NCBI GenBank assembly: GCA_015680685.1
Contig: MNCI01023383.1
Location: forward strand, 245,134 to 309,133
Direction: 5' to 3'
DNA length: 64,000 nucleotides
DNA from: Gnetum montanum
Taxonomy: Eukaryota > Streptophyta > Gnetopsida > Gnetales > Gnetaceae
A program made the position numbers and the translations under genes. The notes under the pieces were generated by a model. The model made no database searches and was not told the DNA's origin. It worked only from the letters and a program-made list of their open reading frames with translations. Below, piece by piece: positions 34,224-46,565 of this stretch; position 1 is the stretch's first letter, and every line of letters starts with the position of its first letter.

Positions 34224-34600
34224 CATGGTCAAAATTGCAAGGTCTATTAAGAATTACATCAACACAATCTATTGGAAGCACATCACACCTCATAACATTA
34301 TGAAAACTCCCAATTGTAAATTTTAAAGTACATTGTTCCCTCACCTCTTGGGAGAAATATTTAGATAACTAATGCACCCTATAGGATCTTGGATGAGGAT
34401 TAGTTACCAAACCCAATCTAGAAACTTCCATAGAAGAAATAACATTTTCTTGGCCTCCCCCATCAATCAAAACATGAATCCATTCTCCACTAAGCAAATA
34501 ACTAGCCCTAATTTGAAATAACAATTTCATATCAGGATGATCTCCTCTATTTACATTCCCCATGAATGTACAAGAGTTTAATTTTGAGCCATCCTCAATT
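34224..34600 (-). pseudogene. G1 protease (retropepsin) region
   Basis: Minus-strand frame MGNVNRGDHPDMKLLFQIRA, then SGEWIHVLIDGGGQENVISS. IDGG with ENVIS is the active-site flap of gypsy retropepsins (usual form D-G/T-G). It aligns with G3 at 49055-48700. Confidence 0.7.
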
Positions 34601-34689
34601 TTTGGAGCATTAGGATTACCTCTCTAAAGAGCTTGGCTTGATGTCTTTTCCACCTCCATGGTTTGCACATCTTTTTCCTTGGCTACCTT

Positions 34690-35566
34690 GTGAAGTGGAC
34701 ATTTCCATTACTTATGTCCTTGTTCTCCACACTTGAAGCACTGAATTTCTTGATGAGTTGCTACCTTAACCCTTACTTCCCTTACTTAGGTCCTTCTTGG
34801 TTTTATCCTTCTCATCACCTCCTTTAGTCTTCTTATCTTGGTTTCCCTCTTTATCTTCAAATTTGGATTTAGATCCCTTCTTAGATCTAAATCCTTTCTT
34901 CTTCCCTTTAGAAGTTTGTTTGCTTCTATTTCTAAATCCACATACTTTATTCTCAAATTTGAGTGCAAAATCATAAGCCTTAACAAGGGTTTGTGGTTTA
35001 TAAAAGGATAACTCTTGCTAGTACATCATTTTGAGACTTGCTAAAATGATTAAAGCTTACTCATACTTCTCCCAATTTACCTTAGCTTGGTAGAATAGAT
35101 TACAAAAATCGATGTAGAGTTCTTTGACATCCTTGTCACCTTGCCTTAGGAGTTTCAACTTCAGAATGGTTTCTTTTCTCTGACAAGACTATTCAAAGTT
35201 CCTTTTTAACATGTATTTCATTAGATCCCAATCTCTAATAGGTTGACCATTGCATCTTTCATAACTTTGAAACTCCTTTTCCCACCAAGTAGAACCCATA
35301 TAATCTAGATTCAGCAATAAGTACCCTCAAGTTTTTAGTACCTCTTTGAATTGAAAATTCTTGTCAAGTGTCTTCAGAAAAATTTTAAAAGCATGAGTGC
35401 CATCTACATAGTTGAAAGTCTTCAACTTTAGGTATGGAAATCTTGAAGAATTTATAAATGACCTAGCAAGCCTTGCCTCATCTTCATCGTCAAGCATACT
35501 TGAACAAGGATTGAACATGGCTAGAACCCTTGGAATTCTTATTTGCGGAATTGGATTCCCTCCCAT
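34690..35566 (-). pseudogene. G1 gag with zinc knuckle
   Basis: The zinc knuckle near 34695-34745 (minus) is C-X2-C-X4-H-X4-C (CFKCGEQGHK, then a stop codon, then WKC). Before it come a Lys/Arg-rich hinge (34986-34786) and a gag core read from 35330 to 35040 (WWEKEFQSYERC, LKLLRQGDKDVKELYIDFCN). The 35566-35327 frame is degenerate N-terminal sequence. Several stops. Confidence 0.7.
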
Positions 35567-35879
35567 TAGAATCTTTGGTTAGTGGTTTCTTATACTCCAT
35601 ACCTGGATTGACCTTCCTCTTCATCTACTCCATCTCCACCTGGCTATGAGACTTCTTCATCTATATGTGCATGCTATTCATCTCCACATGTCTAGATATG
35701 GCGAGGACTAACTTGTTTATCCATCTTCATCCTAATTTCATCCAATCGAGAAACCATCAACTAGAAGGTTGACTTCATGCTCTCCATGTTGCAATTCAGA
35801 GTTTATACCTATTTCTTCTTAGCTACCATCTGAAATTGAAAAATCCTCAACCATAAATCCAAGCAATAATAAAACTAGG

Positions 35880-35893
35880 CTTTGATACCAATA
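35880..35893 (-). promoter_or_regulatory. primer-binding site of G1, tRNA-Met type
   Basis: Minus strand TTGGTATCAAAGCC, close to TGGTATCAGAGC, which pairs with initiator tRNA-Met. It lies four bases from the LTR start at 35898. Confidence 0.75.
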
Positions 35894-35897
35894 ATGC

Positions 35898-36551
35898 TAG
35901 AGTAGGTTTACTCCACAATTAAATCATTTTTAATGCAATTAATCTAGATATTATGCAAAGATTAAATTATTTTCTAGAAAATAAGAAAAACTAGCTATCT
36001 TCAATTAGTTTATTAGAAGATTACAATAAGGTTAACAAACCCACAAGAATCCACAACCTATTATAATTAATTGATATTGCAAAGCATGAGGCTTTACAAC
36101 CACATAATGGTTGTTCTTAATGCAAGACACAACCAATAAGAATCTCTTCCACAACTTGGGATTGAGATCTCAACTCACAAGTTAGATGCAAGAGAATAGA
36201 ACACATAGATCAACAGACCACAAGCTAATCTTGGAGCTACAATCACCAATTGTACTTACCCACTGTGCTTACCCAATCTCTCTTGCCCAACTCTCCATTG
36301 TCAATAGTGGTTTTTTTCATTCCTAGTGCATACAAGCTATCTCTCCTTGCATACACCCTCCCCTCCTTTCTCATAGATGAATATACACATAATTATAGAG
36401 ATCCAAAATCCTAGGAAGCTTTCTATTCATATTTCTAGATGTTTCCCATAAGGATCTGGAGTCTTTCAAATGTTTCTCAATTGAAATGTCATGTTAGATA
36501 TTTTTCCATCACAGACTTAAACATCTTTGGTTTTTCTTAGATTTCTAATGT
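35898..36551 (-). repeat. 5' LTR of G1, first part
   Basis: Starts TAGAGTAGGTTTACTCC and matches 25000-25655. It is interrupted by E2 at 36552 and resumes at 43654. Confidence 0.8.
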
Positions 36552-37347
36552 TGATGAGTGGTGAGGTACCCCTACACTCAACCATATGAATACGAGCATT
36601 TCACGCACAATCCAATTGAACTCCAAGGACTAAGTGCTTACGCACCTTAATGGAACACTTAGGGTTAATCAATCGTTGTCTTCCCAAACTTACTTGTATT
36701 GTCACGGTTGTATGGTTAAGCAAGCTTGAGGTATATGATTTTTATAGCTTTTATATTTTTTATGTATTCTGCTAATAAAGGAGAGGGAGAGAGAACTAAG
36801 TGGCTAACTTACATTAACTAGTTTTTAAATGTTCCTAACACTAGTATTTGTTCCCACTTACCGTACACATCCTGAACCAGTGCAATGCTACTGGGATTAC
36901 CAAACACTAATCGTTACTGGGTTACCAAGCGCTACACACATGCTTGAAGCAGTCATACTAAGTGTATTTAACTAAGAGGGTTGAAGGTTGAGAAAGATAT
37001 CAATTAACTAGAAAAACATTAAATAATAAATAAGTACTAATTAGCTTAATTTGTATGCTGCAAGGTTTATCATAAAGTTCATCTTTATTTGTGTACACAA
37101 TATTGTGCTCAGGTACAGATTGTTCGAATAAAGATTTTTTCACTCTATGACTCCTACTGTGGGCACAAAGAAATAATTCTAACTCTGGAATAACAAAACT
37201 GCAAGAATTTGGCTAAGGGTCTAAGTCTAACTTTGTGGAACTAAGGGCACCACCTCTTATTTATAAAAGATGAGGCAGGACACGATATTGCATATGCGAT
37301 ATCATGTGGTGGATGCAATATTGCGTACGCGATATCGTAGCTCATCA
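36552..37347 (-). repeat. 3' LTR of E2
   Basis: 796 bp, TGATGAGTGGTGAGG to GTAGCTCATCA. GATATTGCATATGCGATATC-type repeats lie at 37278-37340. Followed by TACCCCCATG, the complement of a G-rich polypurine tract. Confidence 0.85.
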
Positions 37348-39300
37348 TACCCCCATGATTGAATGAAAACTCGTCCTCAAGTTCCTTACAAAATATTGGG
37401 AAGGTATGGGATTATTGACTTGAATGACAACTAATGGTGAATGGGATGACATGTGAACGGATCAATAATTACAACACATGACAATATTAGTGTTCATGAC
37501 TACAAAAGTGAACACTATACACAAGTGACATCCAGCCTTATTTGGCAGCTGAGAGAAAACAAAGAGAGAGAGAGAGAGAAGAAGACATGTTTCTGCCGAT
37601 GCTAAGATTGTGCCTTCCGTTGTCCATCCATAACCGCACCATCGATCTTGTTCCTTGCACAACTATTCTAGCACTAGTCCATCTTGAGTGTTTCCTCTAG
37701 ATCCAGTCCATTGCTGTATGATTGCCATCTTCACACACAACATAGTCACATATGAGAAATGATAAGTAAATCACAATACAATTGATACCTTGCCTCGGTG
37801 TAAGGCCCATTGGTTGAGTTGTGATATGGTTAATACGGATTCTAGAAATATAACACTGGTGACTACCCAAGGTGTAGGGGTTAGGAGAAAATTGAAAAAA
37901 TTGGACTAGGGCCCCCATGACTAAGAGCGATCCTTTGGTAGCGATAGAATGGAAAAAGATAAGGAATAAGAAAGATGGAGAAAAAGTAACAATGGAAATG
38001 CCAATAAAATGGATGTTAGAGATGGGAATGAACAAAAAAAATGTTGATTATGGAAATGTTTAAGGGAAAGAAGTTAACTGATGCACCAAATAGGAATGCC
38101 AGTGGGTCCTTCCCAAAGCAGGCTCATGCCCTTGATGGCCTAACAATCCCACATTCAAAGAGTTCGTAGGCTTTGGAAATGTCATTTGGAACCAAGAGTT
38201 ATAGTCTTAACCACAAGAATTCACCAAAAAGAAAACAATGCATCAACCAAAATATAGACTACTGATACAACCAACAATGAGGTGGAAAATCGAGAAAGAA
38301 TGATGAGGAGAAGAGAATGGAATGGAGTCCCAAGAACAAGGTGGTGTATAGCTCTTGTGTATGTATGGTTAGTGTGACTAAGTAGATCTCATTCCAAATA
38401 CAGCCTCAAACAATCCACATCTAGTGAATTCACATTAATACACTTGGCCAATCCATCCACTTGAAGTAACAAGAATGCTTCTGCCAAAGAGTCACCACCA
38501 TTATGAGAAAACGAGAAAGGGAAAAGTAGGAAGTGAGAGAGGGCCTTAGTTAGAGGGAACATGTTTGTTTAGTTTCATAACTAGTGCTTGTAGCCAAAAT
38601 AATTATTTTTTCTAAGGGGTGTGCTTTGAATTCTCATTTTTTCTATTTTTTTTACGTGAGAACCACACCATGCAAAGACTTATTTTTATTGGCTCAGCTT
38701 CCCAATAATGGAGCAACGTTGGAATGGTAAGGAAAACTCAAGAAGAAAACATCCAAGCACCCAAGAGAATAGCCAGCACAAATGCAACAAATCCCCTTGA
38801 AGTCACACCCTTTTTAGTCCTTGAGTCCTTCCTTAGTTTGAGAAATGCCCAATCACCAATTTGTTAATAGTTTTATTATTAAAGAAAGGGATTGTATAGT
38901 TCCAAGCCAAGAGAGACCATAGAAATTCATGGATGCATGGATGATGTGGACTCATTGCCTATTATATGAAAAGAACCATAGCTTAGTGTCAACATTATAA
39001 CTCAAAGGTAAAAACCAAACATTAGCAATCAATAGAATATAGTTCATACCACCATCAGGAGCACTTATTAGGTGATGAATCTAACAAAACAAAAACAACA
39101 AACAAAGACAAAATAAGAACAAAAAAAAAAAATGAACAAAACAAAAAATCACACAAAAAAATGAAAAAGTATTAACGATGTTGCAAAACAAAAACAAGAA
39201 AAGTTAAAGAAATTTGTAAAACAAAAATGTGTAAAACAAAAACTTAAAAAGGAACTGAGGGCCTCAAATAGTTAGTAGAGGTGGCCATTTCCCCCATGAC
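37348..39300 (-). other. E2 3' internal region, non-coding
   Basis: About 2 kb with no convincing protein. It contains a short GA-repeat (about 37562-37580) and shares blocks with the E1 and E3 3' regions (CCTTCCCAAAGCAGGC at 38110; CTTGAAGTCACACCC at 38798). Confidence 0.6.
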
Positions 39301-39698
39301 TGAGTTGGAAGGAGGAGATTCAAAATAGTGAGCAAGGTCGTCCCTTCTTAGAGGTATTGTATGCATTGACCGTTCTAAATTCATGGAAGGGTTTGGTCTA
39401 TTGCACATTGACTAACAATCTCTTATCAGAGCTCTTGTTTGATTTTTTTAGTAATTTCTAGCTTCCCCCAGTTGATGTTTTCAAGGTTAAGGCTTGGAAG
39501 TTGGCAGCAGACTTGCTCTAGTGCATCTATGCTTTCGATGTAAGCGCAAGTTATCCCCTCAGTTAGTTCCATGCACGTTAGTGAGTTGCTCTCTTGATCA
39601 ACTATCAGCCACTAGGTGTCTTCTTATCATGTGGCTATTGCATATAGGCACTTTTGTATATTAATGTCTCGTGCACACCAGTTGCATGCAGGTAATGC

Positions 39699-40358
39699 TT
39701 AACTTTGCACAACCCATGATCTCTGTACATAATTGCACTCTATATCACTGTATGTGATGCATGAAACCTTCTTCTTCTTGATCCTTCCAAAAGTGTTCTC
39801 CTTAGATATTTCTAGGGAAGGATCATGGATTGCTTGGCATGCATCTATAGTACTTAGCCATGCCATTCCCATTATTATTAGGAAGTCCCCTTTACCATTA
39901 TTCACTTGTATCACTAGGAAATTAGCTAGGTATGACCACCCACACACAATGGTGACGATGTCCTCCACCAGTCCCAACTGAACAATGATGGACTGGTCAG
40001 CCAACTCTAGGTGAATATTGCTCTTCCTTAATGAAGGCAGGTTCCAGGCTTTGTACATTTCTTGTGATATTAAGTTGACTTCGGAACTTGAATTCAGAAG
40101 AGCTTTGCATGGCTCATTCCTAGTGATTTGGAGATAGATTAGAGGGCTTCCAGGGTTAGATAATTTCCTGGGAAGGTGGCCAACCTTGATCCAGTTAGTT
40201 ACGACATGTGTTAACATAACCATATGCGTTGAGCTCGGTGTTTGGTTCGAAGGGAGCTCTGAAGCCTTATTTGATGGGGAGGCGTTTAGAGGTTCAACCG
40301 CTTGTGGTTGTAAGGGCTTGGTTGGACTGTTGGCTTTGAAGAAAGGTCTTTTCTTCAT
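39699..40358 (-). pseudogene. E2 protease (retropepsin)
   Basis: A 219-codon open frame. KALLNSSSEVNLISQEMYKA stands where active elements have a D-S/T-G triad, so the catalytic Asp is Asn. NIHLELADQSI and GDFLIIMGMAWLSTIDA follow the usual retropepsin order. A related fragment is in E3 at 59139-58903. It belongs to the gag-pol polyprotein and matures it; this copy should be inactive. Confidence 0.75.
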
Positions 40359-40468
40359 ACAGTTGTTAGAACCAATAGTAGGTTGAGGATTTACAGCCCT
40401 TGTGGCATTGCATTATTGCGGTTGAGTAGGAAGTTTCCCTTGCATTGTTGGAGTGGGTGGTAATGGAG

Positions 40469-40925
40469 TTATTGGTGTGAGAGTTGCAGATGGATTTGAA
40501 GGATGGTATGTTTATGGGTTATCTTTCCTAGGATAAGGAGTTCTATAATACTCACAAGCTTGGTAGTGATGTTGTGGTGTAACATGGCTAACAGAGTTAC
40601 GTGGAGAGATTGGATGCTGCACGTAGTATCCATATGGGTCAGGTTGCCGGTAGGGGTATTGTTGCCTTGGCGGTGGCATCCCCCATGACTATGGGTATTA
40701 CCACTGTTGATGTTGTTCAACAGGTTGTGGTGGAGTTCCAGCTAGATAATATGTTGAAGGTTGGTGGAACTACCTTGGGTTACCTTGGGGATAAGGTAAC
40801 CATTGGGGCATTTTCGGTTTATTTAGTCGTGGGTTGAGTGCATGCATCCCAGACTCTTGTAGATGTGAGATCATTGGGCAACATTCCTTAGGATGGTCAT
40901 ATTGGCATATCTCGCATCCCCCATA
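40469..40925 (-). pseudogene. E2 zinc knuckle and linker
   Basis: The minus-strand reading near 40915-40875 is CEICQYDHPKEC, a modified CCHC knuckle (C-X2-C-X3-H-X3-C), followed by PMISHLQESG. The His/Gly-rich linker at 40720-40469 follows. Confidence 0.65.
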
Positions 40926-41285
40926 ATTTTTTGTGTCTTAATCGACAACCTCTTCTATGATGGCCATTTTCCCCTTACCCTTGTTATGCACATTCTCCAC
41001 TTCTTTCTTTTTCTTTTTGTCTCGATCACTACCTCACTCCCTAGACTCTACAATTTTAAGAACAGTTTGAAATCTACTATCCAAGGAGTCCCACATTTGG
41101 TTTACCTTTGTTGATACTTTTGTTGTTAACTTTTGGAGAGGCAAAGTTTTCTTATTCACCATCTCTTCAAGTGGTGACTCTTCTTCCTCCTCACAAAATC
41201 TCACTCCCCTTTTTCGAAGGGAAGGATCTTGGTTATATTCTTTTGCACTTTCTCTCTTTCATAGCTCACCTTCTTCTTTGGCTAC

Positions 41286-42208
41286 TTACTCTAGCAATAT
41301 ATGAATTTGATGAGACCTAAGCTCTGATAACCTTCCTTGGGTATATGTCCCAAGGGTTCTTCTTGTTTCATGCCTAAGTCCATCCATGAGATGGCGTAGT
41401 TGATCCCGCTGCGAATAACCATGGCCAGGGCAACGATGTAACAGTGCGTAATAGCGGCCCATGGTAGCATCCAAGGGTTCATGATTTTCTTTCTTCCATC
41501 CTTGGATTTGCTTTCATAGGTTAGACACTTGGGAGTACATCTGGTACTTATCATTGAATAGTTCTAACATTGTACTCCACCTCCGAATGGATTCCAGTTC
41601 TAAGGACTAGTACCAGCATTCAACTTCTTTCACTAGTGTCCTTGGGAACAACTTTAGTTTTTGTCATTGGTTTTCTAGGTTCTGCAAGGCACATGCATCG
41701 TGGAATGCTTGTAAATGATTTTGAGGATCAACGTTGTATCCCCCTTCAAATTGTGGGATGTTGTTCATGTCTAGCCTCTTGATCCTACTATCCTTTTGGT
41801 GCCTTGTTGGAACTCTTATGGCCTTTGTTATATCTAGCATGCTTCTAGTTGCGAGTAGGGGTTCTTCATGATCAACCTATTCATAGCATCTATGGTGTCT
41901 ACATGGTTCCCTACTCTTCCTTCTTCTATGCCTTGATTCCTTAGAGTGCCCTTGTCCTTGTTCTTAATTGTCTCGTCAATGTTTTTCACTTTGTTTTCCC
42001 TTATTCTCATGATTGATTTTCCTATGACTACATCCAGACATTGAAGGAGAGGGTGAAGGTGATGATGAAGGTGAAGAAGAAGGAGAACCATTGCCATGAT
42101 GGTGTTTTCTACCTTCTCTTTGATGGTCTCGGCCTCAATCGTGATCACGATCAGAAAGTCCACCCTTATCGTGTGTTTGTGTTCCTTTGTTGAACACTTC
42201 GTGTTCAT
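41286..42208 (-). pseudogene. E2 gag core
   Basis: Minus-strand blocks: LHRCPGHGYSQRDQLRHLMD (about 41440-41385), LGTYTQGRLSELRSHQI, and upstream the Ser/Arg-rich hinge (42208-41834). These match E0 (14155 and 13480-13760). Frameshifts separate the pieces. Confidence 0.75.
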
Positions 42209-42529
42209 GGGTATCAGAACTAGGGTTGTGAATAGTGGAGTGGAGGTTCTGATACACTACCTCTTGATCATTGTCAGGAGGAGGAACATCATTTCATGGG
42301 GAACTTGTTGAATTAGGTTCACCATCCTCAATTTTGCTCAAACATGCAGAGCGTAATGGGGCCATTTACCCTTCAAGGATGCATGGTATCTCTCATGTCG
42401 CAAGTCCCTTTGATGTTGTGCTTCTGTGGGATGATAGTCCCTTGTGTCATGATTGCATGCAATGTATTCTGCATATAAAAGCAACATGCTTATTTGTGTG
42501 AGAGCACAAAGGAGCATGTTGGGGGTTGA

Positions 42530-42772
42530 TCAGTCTAGAGGCAACACTATGTTACCCTCCAAGTGTCTCCAATATAGTTGTTCATCTTGGTGGAGAATAA
42601 AGGTGAAATCGGGTACATACTCATCGGGATAAGTATATACCATACAAAATTTTTGAGGAGCTGGCAGATCTTGGTTATGTTTATTATGCCACCAACTTCC
42701 TCTTGTGTTAGTCCTAGGCGGTGAAGTGCTCTTATGCAAAGAAGAAGACATTTTGTCTTGTTCGGTGTGCAA
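42530..42772 (-). pseudogene. E2 gag N-terminus
   Basis: MSSSLHKSTSPPRTN starts near 42750 and runs to VPDFTFILHQDEQLYWRHLE and GNIVLPLD. The same N-terminal block is in E0 (12920) and E3 (61560), which fixes the start of gag in this family. Confidence 0.75.
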
Positions 42773-42867
42773 TGTACCGTTGTCTTGTCTTCCTTCGATT
42801 AATCCTAAAGGTTCGTTCTAATGTTCCAACAATATGAATGAGTTCCTATGTTCTATGTAGTGCCTAA

Positions 42868-43648
42868 TGATGAGTGGCAAGGTACCCCTACACTCAAACA
42901 TACGAATACGAGCGTTTCACACACGATTCGGTCAAACTTCAAGGATTAAGTGCTTACACACCTTAATGGAACACTCAGGGTTAATCAATCGTTGTCTTCC
43001 CAAACTTACTTGTATTGTCATGATTGTATGGTTAAGTAAGCTTGAGGTATATGATTTTTATAGATTTTATATTTTTTATGTATTCTGCTAATAAAGGAGA
43101 GGGACAGAGAACTAAGTGGCTAACTTACATTAACTATTTTTTAATGTTCCTAACACCAGTATTCGTTCCCACTTACCATACACATCCTGAACCAGTGCAA
43201 TGCTGCTGGGATTACCAAACGCTAATCGTTACTGGGTTACCAAGTGCTATATGCATGCTCGAAGCAGTCGTATTGAGTGTATTTAACTAAGAGGGTTGAA
43301 GGTTGAGAAAGATATCAATTAACTAGGAAAGCATTAAACAATAATTAAGTACTAATTAGCTTAATCTGTATGTTGCAAGGTTTATCATAAAGTTCATCTT
43401 TATTGTCGTACACAATATTGTGGTCAGGTACAAATTGTTCAAATAAATATCTGTTCACTCTATGACTCCTACTACAGGCACACAGAAATAATTCTAACTT
43501 TGGAATAACAAAACTGTAAGAATTTGGCTAAGGGTCTAAGTCTAACTCTGTGGAACCAAGGGAACCACCTTTTATTTATAAAAGATGAGGCAGGATGCGA
43601 TATCGTGTGGCGGATGAAATATTGCGTACGTGATATCACAACTCATCA
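42868..43648 (-). repeat. 5' LTR of E2
   Basis: 781 bp, TGATGAGTGGCAAGG to CAACTCATCA. The site just before it (minus TTAGGCACTACATAGAAC) is a poor match to the tRNA-Asp PBS of its relatives, so the PBS has decayed or differs. Confidence 0.85.
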
Positions 43649-43653
43649 ACTGT

Positions 43654-44059
43654 GAAAAAGATCTACTCTCAAGTGAAACATCTATTGTTTTTGGTAGACA
43701 TCTAGTCTAGCCCATAGACATCTATACTTCAAGTTAGATGTCTATGGTGAGACATCTATCTTTTTGGGTAGACGTCTATCTTGTAGGTGCCAAAAATAAA
43801 AATGCTTGTTTTGATGTTAGGAGCCTTTGAATGCCTTTCAACAAGTCCCCATAGATCCTTGAATCTCCTAAACTCATCAAAATGACCCAAAAACACCTTC
43901 GAACATGCCAATACATCCAAGAATCTTCATCATAAAAAATAAACCCAAGAAGACACACAAAAACATGACACACTTGTTTAGGTCTTCTCTAAGCATGAAA
44001 CCTACAAAAATAACTTGTAGGAAGAACACAAGGAAATCAAAAGAAGTGTTCCTACACTA
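43654..44059 (-). repeat. 5' LTR of G1, second part
   Basis: Continues the LTR after E2; matches about 25650-26041 and ends CCTACACTA. Contains the AGACATCTA array (43680-43770). The TSD GATAC follows at 44060. Confidence 0.8.
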
Positions 44060-44190
44060 GATACATAACATGTTAGATATTCTAAAAGGTAAAATCACTT
44101 TAGAATAATTGAAAAAAATGAATGAGGATTTTCAAAATGAAATTCCAAAGATTTAGGATCCAATTCTGAGGCTTACAAAAAATCTAATTA
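44060..44190 (+). mobile_element. LINE-X, resumed after G1
   Basis: GATACATAACATGTTAGATATTCTAAAAGG aligns in order with the uninterrupted LINE-X copy (reverse complement of about 15150-15020). The alignment ends at CTAATTATGAAG, where the G3 LTR begins. Confidence 0.6.
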
Positions 44191-45151
44191 TGAAGTAGGT
44201 TCACTCTATTTGTTTAGCCTTTAATTCCCACTAAATATAGATATTATGAAGGATCATTCAATATGCTAGAAAATTACACTTAAAACTAGATATTTTCAAT
44301 TAATGTAAAGAAGATTACACTCAATGGTTTCACCACCCATGACAACACAATCCACTTGAAAATACTCAATGATATTACCAACTGTGAGGCTCTACAATCA
44401 CACAATGATTGTTCTCAATGCAAGACACAATTGAATTAGACCTCTTTCATAAACACAAGATTCAAACACATAGTGCACACAAGAGACACCAAGGCCAAAG
44501 CCACATAATTGATCCAAGGATTGTATACACACTCATGCACTCTTACACATGCTCTCATGCTCTCAATCTCTACTCTCATCATATCATGACCAAAACATGA
44601 AACAATAGTAATATTTATTGAAAACCAAAGATAAGAAACCTATCAACCTTTCCTCAAGCTCAACTTGAATATTTCCATATATTTTTATATTTTCTGAGTT
44701 ATTTCCTAACTTGGAATTACCAATTCAAAAGTTTTCTTGGTTGTATTGGTTATCTCAAGATTTTGGAAGATGTCTTATTGTCAACTGCAACATTTAAGAC
44801 TTCTCTTGGGTGTATGAGATGTCTCCTACAGGAGTGAGATGTCTCATCTAGGGTTGGAACATCTTTCCTAAGATGTCTTCTTAAATATGAGATATCTCAC
44901 TTGAGACATCTTTGAAAAGGCTAAGATGTCTCCTCTTCATCCAAGACATCTCCTTGACATGCAAGACATCTCCTATCAAAAGCTAGCTCTCAGCAAAAAC
45001 ATCTTCTAGACATGTGGGACATTTCTTATCTCATCCTTGTTATTAACCAAGATGTGTCTTTGACCTCCAAGATGTCTTTATAGTGCCCAAAACCTATAAA
45101 AATCATTTATAGGAAATAAAAAAGGGGATCAAAAGAGGTGTCCCTATACCA
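44191..45151 (-). repeat. 3' LTR of G3 with GAGATGTCTC motif array
   Basis: Starts TGAAGTAGGTTCACTC and ends CCCTATACCA by alignment with the G1 LTR. The segment 44760-45085 holds a dozen or more AGATGTCT/AGACATCT motifs in both orientations, mostly flanked as GAGATGTCTC. Confidence 0.75.
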
Positions 45152-45500
45152 GCTTTGTGACCCTTCAACAAGGGAACTTGTGTGAACAAGGGAGTAGGGG
45201 TAGAAGCAATCCCTCACTTAACAAGTTGGTCACATCATCAATAAATTGATCCTTCCAATGGATCAAGTACTCATGCCTCTTTACTTCTTAAGTATTGGAA
45301 GCTTTCCTCTTCTTAAGTATCATTGCCTTCCTTTCCATCGAAGGCTTTGACTTATTAATATCCCTCTTCAATTTATTAATACTACCTTGTATGGTTTCAT
45401 CATAATCAGTCCATGGTAGTGCACAAGATCTACAATGTTAAACACAAAAGACACATCAATATCATTTGGTAAATCAATCTTAAACGAATGATCATTAATT

Positions 45501-46541
45501 TTAGCCTTTATTCAAAGAACCCATGTTCTTGATTTTCAACTTGAAGAAGTTGACACCTCTCAACCTCTTATTTTTCAAGTACATCCAAACTAGATCACCA
45601 TTAGTAAAATTAAGCTTCCACTTGCTCTTATTCCTCTTAAGGACTCTCTCTTTAGTTTTCTTCTCTAGATTTACCTTCATTGGTATAGGAAGATCCCTCA
45701 TCTTTTGCACAAAATTAGCACTAAGTTAAGCTTCTCCCTCAAAGCTCTACACATTGTGCACCATCTTTGGATAAAAGTCATAGTTTACCTTAAATGTGCT
45801 CTTTTCAAGAACAACATAAAAATCATTCTTATAAGAAAATTCATCATGACATAGCAAATTTGCCCACCTATTGGGCTATCCATCACACAAACACCTCAAA
45901 ATATTTAGCAAGAACTTATTCACCACTTCAATTTAACCATTAGATTGTGGATGATATGTACTACAAAATTTCAAATTTGTCCCTAAAATTTGCTAAAGGA
46001 ACCTCCAAAAATAACTAGTGAACTTGAAGTCTCTTTCACTGACAATATTCAAAGGAATCCCATGCAACTTCATAACATGCTAGAAAAATAAATTTGCAAC
46101 ATGAAAGGCATCACTTATCTTTTTGCATAAAATGAAGTGTGTCATCTTGAAGAACCTATCCACTATAATAAAAATAGCATTGTTCTCATTTTCAGTCTTT
46201 GGAATTTCACTCACAGAATCTATTGACACACTTTTCCATTAACCCTTGGGAATTGGCAAAGGCATGTAATGTCCATCCACTCTTTTACCTCTAAATTTCT
46301 AATATGTCAAACACTCCTTCACAAATTTTGAAACTTCAACTATTCTTCCAAGCTAAAAATAGTGCCTACCCATAAGCGCCAATGTTTTATTCTTATCCAT
46401 GTGAACTATCATATCACCACAATGCTTTTCAAACAAAATTTTCTTTCTAAAATCACAATTGGGAACACATACCTTGTCATTGTTGAATAATAGTTCATAT
46501 TGCACATAATAGTTCCTCCATTGGTTTACCCTGGTCAACAA
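45501..46541 (-). pseudogene. G3 integrase
   Basis: In element order: a zinc-finger part at 46541-46353 (KILFEKHCGDMIVHMDKNKT and GRHYF), a core region with many stops (46350-45720), and a C-terminal part at 45710-45501 (NFTNGDLVWMYLKNKRLRG). The complete DDE triad cannot be read because of decay. The protein inserts cDNA into the genome. Confidence 0.75.
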
Positions 46542-46565
46542 TGATTCCTTGACACTTTTTCAAAC

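Larger units (their letters stand above)
36547..43653 (-). mobile_element. Athila-like element E2 inserted in the G1 LTR
   Basis: LTRs are 36552-37347 and 42868-43648. The flanks are AATGT (36547-36551) and ACTGT (43649-43653), a 5-bp target duplication with one change. The intact LTR of G1 shows the empty site near 25642-25655 (CTACTATGAAAG). The internal region has gag, zinc knuckle and protease but no RT, RNase H or integrase. At about 39450 sequence matching the 3' end of the integrase region joins directly to sequence matching the N-terminal side of RT. Confidence 0.85.
25000..44059 (-). mobile_element. Ty3/gypsy element G1, nested, non-autonomous
   Basis: A minus-strand LTR retrotransposon with LTRs at 25000-26041 and 35898-44059 (the latter split by E2). 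It has a polypurine tract beside the 3' LTR, a tRNA-Met-type PBS beside the 5' LTR, and GATAC target-site duplications. After removing E1 and E2 the internal region is about 3.7 kb. In element order it holds gag, zinc knuckle, protease, an acidic region of unknown nature, and the integrase C-terminus. RT, RNase H and the integrase catalytic core are missing, so it needs a helper such as a relative of G3. Confidence 0.8.

Noticed and set aside
37556-37582. GA-repeat as a promoter element
   Set aside because: A simple repeat in the non-coding part of a retrotransposon; nothing ties it to a gene.
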